From positions 1 through 45,298 of the forward strand of contig CAIVPX010000063.1 of NCBI GenBank assembly GCA_903907905.1: a stretch of DNA of 45,298 nt. Direction: 5' to 3'. Under the pieces are notes generated by a model. It searched no databases. It worked only from the letters and a program-made list of their open reading frames with translations, and was not told where the DNA came from. Positions 35,011-44,440 of this stretch are shown one piece after another. This stretch comes from an uncultured bacterium. GTDB lineage: Bacteria > Pseudomonadota > Gammaproteobacteria > Burkholderiales > Burkholderiaceae_E. The position numbers and the translations under genes are program-made. The stretch's first letter is position 1, and every line of letters begins with the position of its first letter.

Positions 35011-36759
35011 TTGCAAGAATCGCTTCAGACCTACTCGCGGCTGCTTGGCTGGGTGAGGCCCTACTGGAAGGGTTTCGCGGTTGCGCTGCTCGCCATGATT
35101 GCAGCCGCCGCGACCGAGCCGCTCTTTCCGGCCATGATGAAGCCGCTGCTCGACCGGGGCTTCGTCGATCGCGAGCAGTTTCCGCTCTGGCTGGTGCCCG
35201 CTGCAATCGTCGGTATTTTCGTTGTGCGGGGCGTCGCCACGTTCAGCGGTCATTACGCGATGGCCTGGGTGTCCTCGAACGTGCTGGCCGACGTGCGTCG
35301 TCAGATGTTCGCCCACATGATGCGATTGCCCCCGCGCGACTTCGAGCGAGAGGCCTCGGGCTTGCTCATTTCGCGGGTGGTCTTCGAGGTGAACAGCTTT
35401 ACCGATGCCGCCACGCATGCGCTGACGGTGCTGGTGCGCGACTCGCTGGTGGTGATCGGCCTGCTGGCCTGGCTCTTCTATCTCAACTGGCGCCTGACCC
35501 TGGTCGCGCTCGTCATGGTGCCCCTCATGGGCCTCATCATCGCGCTGTTCAGTCGCCGGATGCGACGACTCAACCGTGGCAACCTCGAGCAGATGGGCGA
35601 ACTCACGCGGGTGGTGGAAGGCGCGGTACAGGGCTACAAGGTGGTCAAGATTTTCGATGCCTACGAGCGCGAGTCGGCGCGCTTTGCCGAGACGGTGTCG
35701 CGGCTTCGCCGGGTGGCCATCCGCATCATCAGTGCAGCGGCGGCCACCACGCCGATCACCCAGATCTGCGCGGCGCTGGCGGTCGCCACGGTGGTCAGCA
35801 TCGCCTTGATACAGTCGGGCGAGCCTGAGGCCACGGTGGGCGGGTTCGTGTCCTTCATCACCGCCATGCTGATGCTGCTGGCCCCGCTCAAGCACCTGGC
35901 CGATGTCAACTCGTCCATCCAGCGCGGGCTCGCTTCCGCCGAGAAGGTGTTCGAATTGCTCGACCGGCCCGCCGAGCCCGATGCGGGCACGCGCGAACTG
36001 GGTCGCGCCCGGGGTCGGGTCGAGTTCGAGTCGGTCAGCCTTCGACATCCGGGCGCCGCCAGCGACGCGCTGTCCTCGATCAGCCTGCTCGTCGAGCCGG
36101 GCGAAGTCGTGGCCCTGGTCGGACCCTCCGGGGGCGGCAAGACCACGCTGCTCAACCTGCTGCCGCGTTTCATCGCGCCCGACTCGGGCGTCATCCGGGT
36201 CGATGATGAAGCCATCGATACGCTCACGCTCTCGAGCCTACGCGCGCAAATCGCCCTGGTGTCTCAGGAGACGGTGCTCTTCAACGGCAGCATCCGCTCC
36301 AATCTGGCGATCGCGGTTCACCACACGCCTGCCGAGGCCGAACTCTGGCGGGCGCTTGAGGTGGCCGCGCTCGATGCCTTTGTGCGGGGCTTGCCGCAGG
36401 GGCTCGACAGCGAGATTGGCGAGCGCGGCACGCAACTCTCGGGCGGTCAGCGGCAGCGTCTGGCGATTGCCCGCGCGGTGCTGAAGAATGCGCCAATTCT
36501 GCTGCTTGACGAGGCCACATCCGCCCTCGACTCCGAAACCGAGCGCGCCGTGCAGGGGGCGCTCGAAAGGGTGATGCAGGGCCGCACCACGCTGGTCATC
36601 GCGCATCGCCTGTCGACCATCGAACGCGCCAATCGCATTCTCGTGCTCGAGGCGGGCCGTATCGTCGAGCAGGGCCGCCATGGCGACCTGCTCTCGAGCG
36701 ACGGCCTGTACGCCCGCCTGCATCGCATGCAGCAAGCGGGTCAGTCTCATTCAACGTGA
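35011..36759 (+). CDS. msbA: Lipid A export ABC transporter, MsbA type
   Basis: The 582-residue protein fuses a six-helix type I exporter membrane domain (about residues 15-320) to an ATPase domain. The ATPase motifs are Walker A GPSGGGKTT, Q-loop VSQETVLF, signature LSGGQRQRLAIARA, Walker B ILLLDEATSALDSE and the switch His in IAHRLST. It most likely flips lipid A-core across the inner membrane as a homodimer. The start is TTG at 35011, 8 nt after GAGG overlapping the dnaE stop region; no ATG occurs before the first membrane helix. The gene lies directly behind dnaE and 13 nt before the AhpD-like gene. Confidence 0.92.
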   Translation: MQESLQTYSRLLGWVRPYWKGFAVALLAMIAAAATEPLFPAMMKPLLDRGFVDREQFPLWLVPAAIVGIFVVRGVATFSGHYAMAWVSSNVLADVRRQMFAHMMRLPPRDFEREASGLLISRVVFEVNSFTDAATHALTVLVRDSLVVIGLLAWLFYLNWRLTLVALVMVPLMGLIIALFSRRMRRLNRGNLEQMGELTRVVEGAVQGYKVVKIFDAYERESARFAETVSRLRRVAIRIISAAAATTPITQICAALAVATVVSIALIQSGEPEATVGGFVSFITAMLMLLAPLKHLADVNSSIQRGLASAEKVFELLDRPAEPDAGTRELGRARGRVEFESVSLRHPGAASDALSSISLLVEPGEVVALVGPSGGGKTTLLNLLPRFIAPDSGVIRVDDEAIDTLTLSSLRAQIALVSQETVLFNGSIRSNLAIAVHHTPAEAELWRALEVAALDAFVRGLPQGLDSEIGERGTQLSGGQRQRLAIARAVLKNAPILLLDEATSALDSETERAVQGALERVMQGRTTLVIAHRLSTIERANRILVLEAGRIVEQGRHGDLLSSDGLYARLHRMQQAGQSHST

Positions 36760-36772
36760 CGGAGTTCTCGCC

Positions 36773-37363
36773 ATGACCGATCCCAAGACCGAACGCTACC
36801 CGGCGGTGGCCGACCTCGAATCCCTACCCGAAGACATTCGCGAAAAGATTCTCGCCGTACAGGAAAAGAGCGGTTTTGTGCCGAGCGTGTTCGTCAAGCT
36901 CGCCCGCAGGCCCGACGAGTTTCGCGCCTTTTTCACGTATCACGATGCCCTGATGCTGCGCGAGAACGGTCTGAGCAAGGGCGAAAAGGAAATGATCGTC
37001 GTCGCCACCAGTGCGGCCAACAACTGTCTCTATTGCGTGGTGGCGCATGGCGCAATTCTCCGCATTTACGAAAAGAATCCGCTGATGGCCGATCAGATCG
37101 CCGTCAACTACCGCAAGGCGACACTCAGTGCGCGTCAGCGCGCCATGCTCGACTTTGCGTTGAAGGTGGCGCTGCACTCGGATGCAACCGGCCCTGATGA
37201 TTTCTCGGCGCTCCACGCGCAGGGTTTCAGCGATGAGGACGCCTGGGACATTGGAGCCATCGCGGCATTTTTCGCGCTGTCAAACCGCATGGCCAATCTC
37301 GCGGGCATGATGCCCAACCCCGAGTTTTATCTGCTGGGCCGACTGCCGCGCGAAAAAAAATAG
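36773..37363 (+). CDS. Peroxidase-related protein, AhpD/carboxymuconolactone decarboxylase-like
   Basis: This 196-residue protein belongs to the AhpD-like superfamily. The redox motif lies in NNCLYCVVAHGAIL: C-x2-C followed three residues later by the His of the AhpD relay. The N-terminus carries the usual FVPSVFVKLARRPDEF segment and the C-terminus FFALSNRMANLAGMMPNPEFY, matching the subfamily annotated as uncharacterised peroxidase-related enzymes. It probably reduces hydroperoxides or acts as a disulfide reductase; this is family inference. GGAG lies 8 nt before the ATG. It converges on rng with only 13 nt between stops. Confidence 0.9.
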   Translation: MTDPKTERYPAVADLESLPEDIREKILAVQEKSGFVPSVFVKLARRPDEFRAFFTYHDALMLRENGLSKGEKEMIVVATSAANNCLYCVVAHGAILRIYEKNPLMADQIAVNYRKATLSARQRAMLDFALKVALHSDATGPDDFSALHAQGFSDEDAWDIGAIAAFFALSNRMANLAGMMPNPEFYLLGRLPREKK

Positions 37364-37376
37364 CTCGCGCTCGCCC

Positions 37377-38840
37377 TCAGAGCAGCACGATGTCGTACTG
37401 CTCCTGCGAATACAGCGTCTCGACCATCAAGGCCACCTGACGGCCGATCGTGTCGCACAAGGCCGCCAGCGATTGCGCCTCTTCCTCGAGAAACAGGTCC
37501 ACCACGGCCTGCGACGCCAGCACCCGGAATTCGCGCGGGTTGAACTGCCCGGCCTCGCGCTGGATTTCGCGCAGAATTTCGTAGCAGATGGTGCGCGCAG
37601 TCTTGACGACGCCTTTGCCGGCGCACAGCGGGCAGGGCTCGCACATCAGTCGTGAGAGTGATTCGCGGGTGCGCTTTCGGGTGATTTCGACCAGTCCCAG
37701 CGAGGTAAAGCCATTGATGCCGATCCGGGTGCGGTCGCGCTGCGTGGCTTTGCGCAGTTCGAGCAGCACCGCCTCGCGATGCGCGGCCTCGCCCATGTCG
37801 ATCAGATCGACGACGATGATGCCGCCAAGGTTGCGCAGCCGCAGCTGCCGTGCAATGGCGTGTGCAGCCTCGAGGTTGGTGCGAAAGATCGTATCTTCGA
37901 AATTGCGACCGCCGACGTAGCTGCCGGTGTTGACGTCGATGGTGGTCATGGCCTCGGTCTGATCGATGATCAGGTAGCCGCCCGACTTGAGATCGACCCG
38001 GCGCGACAGGGCGCGCTCGATTTCCTGTTCGATGCCGTGCAACTCGAAGATCGGGCGCTCCGAGCTGTGCAGGCGCAATCGGCGCGCGAGGTTGGGCATG
38101 TAGGCGGCGGCGAACTCGTTCATCTGGCTCAGCGCATCGCTGGAGTCCACGACGATTTGCCCGGTGGTTTCAGTGGCGAGATCGCGCAGCACCCGCTGGG
38201 TGAGCGCCAGATCCTGATAGAGCAGCGAGGGCGCCGGACTGCGTCGGCTCGCTTCGAGGATCTGCAGCCAGCGACGCCCCAGGTAGGCGATGTCGGCCGC
38301 GAGTTCCGCCTCGCTTGCTTCCTCGGCCGAGGTGCGGATGATGAAGCCTCCCTTCTCGCCGGCTGGCACCAGTTTTTGCAGACGGTCGCGCAGTTCCTGG
38401 CGGCCGGCTTCATCGCCGATCCGCTGGGACACGCCGATATGGGGCTCGTGCGGCAGATAGACCAGCAATCGTCCGGCGATGCTCACCTGGGTGGATAGCC
38501 GCGCGCCTTTGGTGCCCAGGGGGTCCTTGATGACCTGCACCAACAGGGGCTGGCCCTCGAACAATACCTTCTCGATGGGCGTGCCGGTTGTGGCCTGCGA
38601 CGCTGACCCGCGCGATTGCCAGAGGTCGGCGACATGAAGAAAGGCCGCGCGCTCGAGCCCGATGTCAACGAATGCCGACTGCATGCCCGGCAGCACCCGC
38701 GAGACCTTGCCCAGGTAGAGATTGCCGACCAGTCCTCGCGAGGCCGCGCGCTCGATCTGCAGCTCCTGAACCGCGCCCTGCTGAACGAGGGCCACGCGGG
38801 TCTCGTGGGTCCGGTGATTGACGAGAATTTCCTCAATCAT
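37377..38840 (-). CDS. rng: Ribonuclease G
   Basis: RNase G matures the 5' end of 16S rRNA and degrades some mRNAs. The 487-residue protein starts MIEEILVN and has an S1 domain (about residues 38-130). The catalytic DNase I-like domain holds the two metal-binding Asp residues in DVNTGSYVG and VVDLIDMG, and the Zn-link CEPCPLCAGKG joins it to the small domain. It lacks the long C-terminal degradosome scaffold of RNase E. The ATG at 38840 overlaps the end of maf by 8 nt, so the two are coupled; this is the last gene of the yebC-to-rng cluster. Confidence 0.96.
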   Translation of the reverse strand: MIEEILVNHRTHETRVALVQQGAVQELQIERAASRGLVGNLYLGKVSRVLPGMQSAFVDIGLERAAFLHVADLWQSRGSASQATTGTPIEKVLFEGQPLLVQVIKDPLGTKGARLSTQVSIAGRLLVYLPHEPHIGVSQRIGDEAGRQELRDRLQKLVPAGEKGGFIIRTSAEEASEAELAADIAYLGRRWLQILEASRRSPAPSLLYQDLALTQRVLRDLATETTGQIVVDSSDALSQMNEFAAAYMPNLARRLRLHSSERPIFELHGIEQEIERALSRRVDLKSGGYLIIDQTEAMTTIDVNTGSYVGGRNFEDTIFRTNLEAAHAIARQLRLRNLGGIIVVDLIDMGEAAHREAVLLELRKATQRDRTRIGINGFTSLGLVEITRKRTRESLSRLMCEPCPLCAGKGVVKTARTICYEILREIQREAGQFNPREFRVLASQAVVDLFLEEEAQSLAALCDTIGRQVALMVETLYSQEQYDIVLL

Positions 38841-39456
38841 GTCCGGTACTCCCGCTGCTGCGCAGCATCTGCGCTGTCTCATAGAGCGGCAAGCCCATGA
38901 TGCCACTGTAGCTGCCTTCGATTCGACGCACGAAACGCGCAATCGGGCCCTGGATGCCGTAGCCGCCTGCCTTATCCATCGGCTCGCCGCTGGCCACGTA
39001 GGCGAGGATCTGCTCCCGGGGGATTCGCGCGAAGCTGACGCGTGAGACATTGACACGTGAATCGATGCCAGTGTTGCCGCGTGCCACTGCGACGGCCGTG
39101 AGCACCCGATGCGTGCGCCCCGAGAGCAGTTCGAGCATCGCGATGGCGTCGGCCGCATCCACGGGCTTGGCGAGGATGCGCCCGCCGACGGCCACCGTGG
39201 TGTCGGCCGCCAGAATGGGCGCGGGTTCGCCCGCTTGTCGGCGCAGGCGCGTGCGCCCGGCCTGGGCTTTGGCGAGTGCGGCGCGCAGCACGTACTTTGC
39301 CGGGTCTTCCCCGGGGCGCAGGGCCTCGAGGGCTTCGGCGTCTTCGTCCGCGTCCGGCGGCAGAAGCCGGAACTCGACACCGATCTGGCGCAAGAGCGCC
39401 TGGCGTCTCGGGCTTTGCGAGGCGAGATAAACGAAGGACGCGGCGGGCGCAGTCAT
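38833..39456 (-). CDS. maf: Maf family nucleotide pyrophosphatase (dTTP/UTP type)
   Basis: Maf proteins hydrolyse non-canonical or selected nucleoside triphosphates to prevent their incorporation. The 207-residue protein begins with LASQSPRRQALL, the substrate-loop motif. It has the catalytic Asp in ILAADTTVAVGG and the C-terminal DKAGGYGIQGPIARFV motif. The DKAGGY-IQG pattern is characteristic of the YhdE-like subgroup acting on dTTP and UTP. It starts 4 nt after the rlmH stop and overlaps rng by 8 nt. Confidence 0.94.
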   Translation of the reverse strand: MTAPAASFVYLASQSPRRQALLRQIGVEFRLLPPDADEDAEALEALRPGEDPAKYVLRAALAKAQAGRTRLRRQAGEPAPILAADTTVAVGGRILAKPVDAADAIAMLELLSGRTHRVLTAVAVARGNTGIDSRVNVSRVSFARIPREQILAYVASGEPMDKAGGYGIQGPIARFVRRIEGSYSGIMGLPLYETAQMLRSSGSTGHD

Positions 39457-39460
39457 GGTC

Positions 39461-39931
39461 TCAGTCGCGATGATAGGGGTGGCCGCTCAGAATGGACCAG
39501 GCGCGAAACAGCTGTTCGGCCAGCAGCACACGCACGAGCGGGTGAGGCAGCGTGAGGCTGGACAGACGCAGCGATTCGTCGGCCTCTTGCCGGATCGTGG
39601 CGTCGATGCCATCGGGGCCGCCGATCACGATGGCCACGGGTACGCCCCGCTCACGCCAGCCCGACAGGCGTTGCGCCAGTTGCCGGGTATCCATGTCACG
39701 ACCGCGTTCGTCGAGAATGACGCGCCAGGCGGCAGGCGGCAGGGCCGCACGGATGCGCTCGCCCTCGCGCTGCAGCCAGACCGCAGCCGATGCACTCGCA
39801 CCACGGGGCTCGGCGCGCACCTCGCGCCACTCGATCTGATACTCCGGGGGCAGTCGGCCGCTGTAATCGTTCACCGCTTCATTGACCCAGGCCGGCATGC
39901 GTGTTCCGACCGCGATGATGCGCAGGCGCAA
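39461..39931 (-). CDS. rlmH: 23S rRNA pseudouridine-1915 N3-methyltransferase RlmH
   Basis: RlmH methylates pseudouridine 1915 in helix 69 of 23S rRNA on assembled ribosomes, as a SPOUT-knot homodimer. The 156-residue protein matches the E. coli length (155) and shows IIAVGTRMPAWV at the start, the AdoMet-binding IGGPDGI, and the C-terminal TLPHPLVRVLLAEQLFRAWSI and HPYHR. There is no ATG: the conserved start falls on TTG at 39931, 4 nt after the rsfS stop with AAGGG 8-9 nt upstream. Its position directly after rsfS is conserved across many bacteria. Confidence 0.96.
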   Translation of the reverse strand: MRLRIIAVGTRMPAWVNEAVNDYSGRLPPEYQIEWREVRAEPRGASASAAVWLQREGERIRAALPPAAWRVILDERGRDMDTRQLAQRLSGWRERGVPVAIVIGGPDGIDATIRQEADESLRLSSLTLPHPLVRVLLAEQLFRAWSILSGHPYHRD

Positions 39932-39935
39932 GCGC

Positions 39936-40508
39936 TCAGCCCTTGCTGGCGGTGGCGCGCTTTTTGGCGGCAGGTAGTGCGGCTGCCTTGGTCGCTGGTG
40001 CGGGCCGGGCGGCGCGGGGTTTGCCCGCCGTGCTCGCGGCTTTGCGAGGCGCCGCCTTGGCGCTGGTTGCCACCTGGGGCTTCGAGTCGGTCTGAGGGCT
40101 GGCGTCGGATTTGGCTCGCGTGGTGCGAGTGAGCTTTCGGGGGGCTGGGGCGGCCGTCTCGGCCGGTCCGATCCGCACATTGACGGGCTTGGCCCCCCAC
40201 AACTCCTCGAGGCGATAGTAGGCTCGGATGGCGGGCTGCATGATGTGCACCACCGCATCGCCCAGGTCGACCAGCACCCACTCGCCACTTTCCTCACCCT
40301 CGACCGAGATCACCTGGCCGCCGGCCTCCTTGACCTTGTCGCGTACATGCGAGGCCAGCGAGCGCGTCTGCCGGTTGGAGGTGCCTGATGCGATGATCAC
40401 CCGGTCGAACAATTCGGTCTGTTCGGTGGTGTTGAAGACCTTGATGTCCTGGGCCTTGATATCGTCGAGCGCATCGACGATGACGCGTTGAAGCTTGCGC
40501 AAATCCAT
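39936..40508 (-). CDS. rsfS: Ribosome silencing factor RsfS with a long Lys/Ala-rich tail
   Basis: RsfS binds uL14 and blocks subunit joining when nutrients are short. Residues 1-114 form the whole family domain (LQRVIVDALDDIKAQDI, FDRVIIASGTSNRQ, EWVLVDLGDAVVHIM), comparable to the 105-residue E. coli protein. Residues 115-190 are an additional Ala/Lys/Pro/Arg-rich disordered tail, similar in composition to the RpoD extension. The ATG at 40508 is the normal family start. It lies 19 nt after nadD and 4 nt before rlmH in a tight cluster. Confidence 0.95.
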   Translation of the reverse strand: MDLRKLQRVIVDALDDIKAQDIKVFNTTEQTELFDRVIIASGTSNRQTRSLASHVRDKVKEAGGQVISVEGEESGEWVLVDLGDAVVHIMQPAIRAYYRLEELWGAKPVNVRIGPAETAAPAPRKLTRTTRAKSDASPQTDSKPQVATSAKAAPRKAASTAGKPRAARPAPATKAAALPAAKKRATASKG

Positions 40509-40527
40509 GGGGGGTGCCTGCCTTTGC

Positions 40528-42182
<1,655 letters not shown>

Positions 42183-43475
42183 TCATGGACGATTGCTGCG
42201 CGCAAGCGCCCGGTAACCAATGTCGCGGCGGAACTGCATGCCGTCGAAGGCCAGCTTTTCAATGGCCCGGTAGGCGCGAGCCTGGGCGGTGCGGACCGAA
42301 TCGCCCAATGCCGCGACGCACAGCACCCGGCCGCCGCTGGTGAGGATCTGACCGTCCCGCGCTGCCGTGCCGGCGTGAAAGGCCATGCAGTCGTCACCGA
42401 GGTCGTTGCTCTGGGCGGGCAGTCCGGCGATGGCATCGCCTTTTCGCGGGTCGTCCGGGTAGTGGGCGGCGGCCAGCACGACCCCGAGTGCGCAACGGCG
42501 GTCCCAGTCGATCTCGGCCCGGTCGAGCGTGCCGGCGATGGCGTGTTCGAACACGCGCATGAAGTCGCTGCGGATGCGCATCATGATCGGCTGCGTTTCA
42601 GGATCACCCAACCGGCAGTTGAATTCGAGGGTGCGGGGCTTGCCCTGGGCGTCGATCATGAGACCCGCGTAGAGAAATCCGGTGTAGGGCGTGCCCTCGG
42701 CCGCCATGGCTTCGACGGTCGGGCGGATGATTTCTCGCATGACGCGGGCGTGAATTTCCGGCGTGACGACCGGCGCGGGCGAGTAGGCCCCCATGCCGCC
42801 GGTGTTGGGGCCAGTGTCGCCATCGCGCAGGCGCTTGTGGTCCTGGCTGGAGGCCAGCGGCAGGATGTTGCGGCCGTCGACCATCACGATGAAGCTGGCT
42901 TCTTCGCCCTCGAGAAATTCTTCGATGACGACGCGCGCCCCGGCATCGCCCATGCGGTTGTCGAGGAGCATGGCATCGATGGCCGCATGCGCTTCAGCAA
43001 GCGTTTGAGCGACCACCACGCCCTTGCCCGCTGCCAGTCCGTCTGCCTTGATGACGATGGGCGCGCCCTCGGTGTCAACGTAGGCATGGGCCTGCGCCGC
43101 GTCGGCAAAGGTTTGGTAGCGGGCGGTCGGGATGCCATGCCGGCTCATGAAGGCCTTGGCAAAATCCTTGGACGACTCCAGGCGGGCGGCAAGCCGGGTA
43201 GGCCCGAAAATTTTCAGGCTCTTGCTGCGAAAGTGGTCCACGATGCCCGCGGCCAGCGGCGCCTCGGGCCCCACCACCGTGAACGCGATTTTTTCGCGGG
43301 TGACGAACTCGGCGAGTTCGTCAAGATCGGTGATGGGAAGGTTCTGCAGGCCGGGTTCGCGCGCCGTGCCACCGTTGCCGGGCGCGACATACACCAGCTG
43401 CACCGCCTGCGATTGGGCCAGGCGCCAGGCCAACGCATGTTCGCGGCCGCCGGAACCGACGACGAGTAGTTTCAT
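42183..43475 (-). CDS. purD: Phosphoribosylamine-glycine ligase PurD
   Basis: PurD catalyses the second step of purine synthesis, joining glycine to phosphoribosylamine. The 430-residue ATP-grasp enzyme begins MKLLVVGSGGREHALAWRL. It has VVGPEAPLAAGIVD, the ATP-grasp lysine in IVIKADGLAAGKGVVVA, SQDHKR, and the metal-binding segment LEFNCRLGDPETQ. The ATG at 43475 is the standard start; a longer open frame above it lies inside yebC. No strong Shine-Dalgarno is visible. It follows yebC by 34 bp. Confidence 0.97.
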   Translation of the reverse strand: MKLLVVGSGGREHALAWRLAQSQAVQLVYVAPGNGGTAREPGLQNLPITDLDELAEFVTREKIAFTVVGPEAPLAAGIVDHFRSKSLKIFGPTRLAARLESSKDFAKAFMSRHGIPTARYQTFADAAQAHAYVDTEGAPIVIKADGLAAGKGVVVAQTLAEAHAAIDAMLLDNRMGDAGARVVIEEFLEGEEASFIVMVDGRNILPLASSQDHKRLRDGDTGPNTGGMGAYSPAPVVTPEIHARVMREIIRPTVEAMAAEGTPYTGFLYAGLMIDAQGKPRTLEFNCRLGDPETQPIMMRIRSDFMRVFEHAIAGTLDRAEIDWDRRCALGVVLAAAHYPDDPRKGDAIAGLPAQSNDLGDDCMAFHAGTAARDGQILTSGGRVLCVAALGDSVRTAQARAYRAIEKLAFDGMQFRRDIGYRALARSNRP

Positions 43476-43509
43476 GTAAGCAGGGATCCTGGGTGGTCGG
43501 CGAGCAGGC

Positions 43510-44241
43510 TCAGGCGGTTTCGTCGAACTGCGCGTTGGTGTACACCTGCTGCACGTCGTCGAGATTTTCCAGTACGTCGAGCAGTTTTTGCATGCGCTGG
43601 GCGTCGTCGCCGGCCAGTGGCGTCTGACTCTGGGGCCGCATGGTGACCTCGGCGACAGCAGCCTTGAGGCCGGCCTTTTCAAGCGCCTGTTTCACCGCCG
43701 GGAAATCGCCCGGCGAGCAGATGACCTCGACGCCGCCTTCTTCATCGGTGGTGACATCATCGGCGCCGGCTTCGATGGCTGCCTCCATCACGCGGTCTTC
43801 GGAGGTGCCGGGCGCAAAGAGCAACTGCCCGCAGTGATCGAACATGAAGGCGACCGAGCCGTCGGTGCCGAGGTTGCCGCCGTACTTGGAGAAGGCATGC
43901 CGCACCTCGGCGACCGTGCGGATGCGGTTGTCGGTCATGCAGTCGACGATGACGGCCGCGCCGCCGATGCCGTAGCCTTCGTAGCGGATTTCTTCGTAGT
44001 TGGCGCCGTCGAGGCCGCCCGCGCCGCGCTGCACGGCCCGTTGCACCGTGTCCTTGGGCATGTTGGCCTCGGAGGCCTTGTCCATGGCCAGGCGCAGGCG
44101 CGGGTTGGCGTCAGGGTCGCCGCCGCCGAGTTTGGCCGCGACCGTGATCTCCTTGATCAGTCGGGTGAACAGCTTGCCACGCTTGGCGTCCTGGCGGTTC
44201 TTGCGATGCTGGATATTGGCCCACGCGGAGTGACCGGCCAT
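43510..44241 (-). CDS. yebC: YebC/PmpR family regulatory protein
   Basis: The 243-residue protein is of the YebC/TACO1 family. It begins [22 protein letters not shown] and has [21 protein letters not shown] and the acidic C-terminal region ending in [14 protein letters not shown]. Members were described as transcription regulators (PmpR), and more recent work links the family to relief of ribosome stalling; which applies here is not visible. It is the first gene of the minus-strand cluster, with a strong hairpin in its upstream region. Confidence 0.96.
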   Translation of the reverse strand: MAGHSAWANIQHRKNRQDAKRGKLFTRLIKEITVAAKLGGGDPDANPRLRLAMDKASEANMPKDTVQRAVQRGAGGLDGANYEEIRYEGYGIGGAAVIVDCMTDNRIRTVAEVRHAFSKYGGNLGTDGSVAFMFDHCGQLLFAPGTSEDRVMEAAIEAGADDVTTDEEGGVEVICSPGDFPAVKQALEKAGLKAAVAEVTMRPQSQTPLAGDDAQRMQKLLDVLENLDDVQQVYTNAQFDETA

Positions 44242-44440
44242 GGTGAGTGCCCCTGGATTCCCTTTTGCTTGCCCCGATTTCGACCGCGTGGTCGAATTGG
44301 GGGGTGTCTAGCCCGAAATCTTAACATCCACCCGATCAGCAAAAAGTCCCGCGCCGGCGAGCGCGGCGCCCGCGGCCGGCGCCACCGGCCCGAGCCCTCC
44401 CTTCTTCCTTCACTTCAGCGTTATCAGGAGAAACTGAACC
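44242..44440. other. 199-bp divergent region between yebC and the quinone oxidoreductase gene
   Basis: No gene is supported. It contains the inverted repeat at 44272-44302 and a possible minus-strand -10, TAAGAT, further upstream of yebC. A canonical AGGAG lies 12 nt before the oxidoreductase ATG. Confidence 0.4.
44272..44302. promoter_or_regulatory. Long imperfect palindrome / hairpin upstream of yebC
   Basis: TTCGACC-GCGT-GGTCGAA is a perfect 7-bp stem, bounded by CCCC (44272-44275) and GGGG (44299-44302) with a small internal loop between. In RNA it would be a stable hairpin about 30 nt before the yebC ATG; in DNA it could be a dimeric operator shared with the divergent oxidoreductase gene. 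Confidence 0.5.

Noticed and set aside
37348-37370. GCGCGA/TCGCGC inverted repeat between the AhpD-like gene and rng as a terminator
   Set aside because: Only 6 bp with an 11-nt loop that contains the A-run and the stop codon; the geometry does not fit a terminator on either strand.
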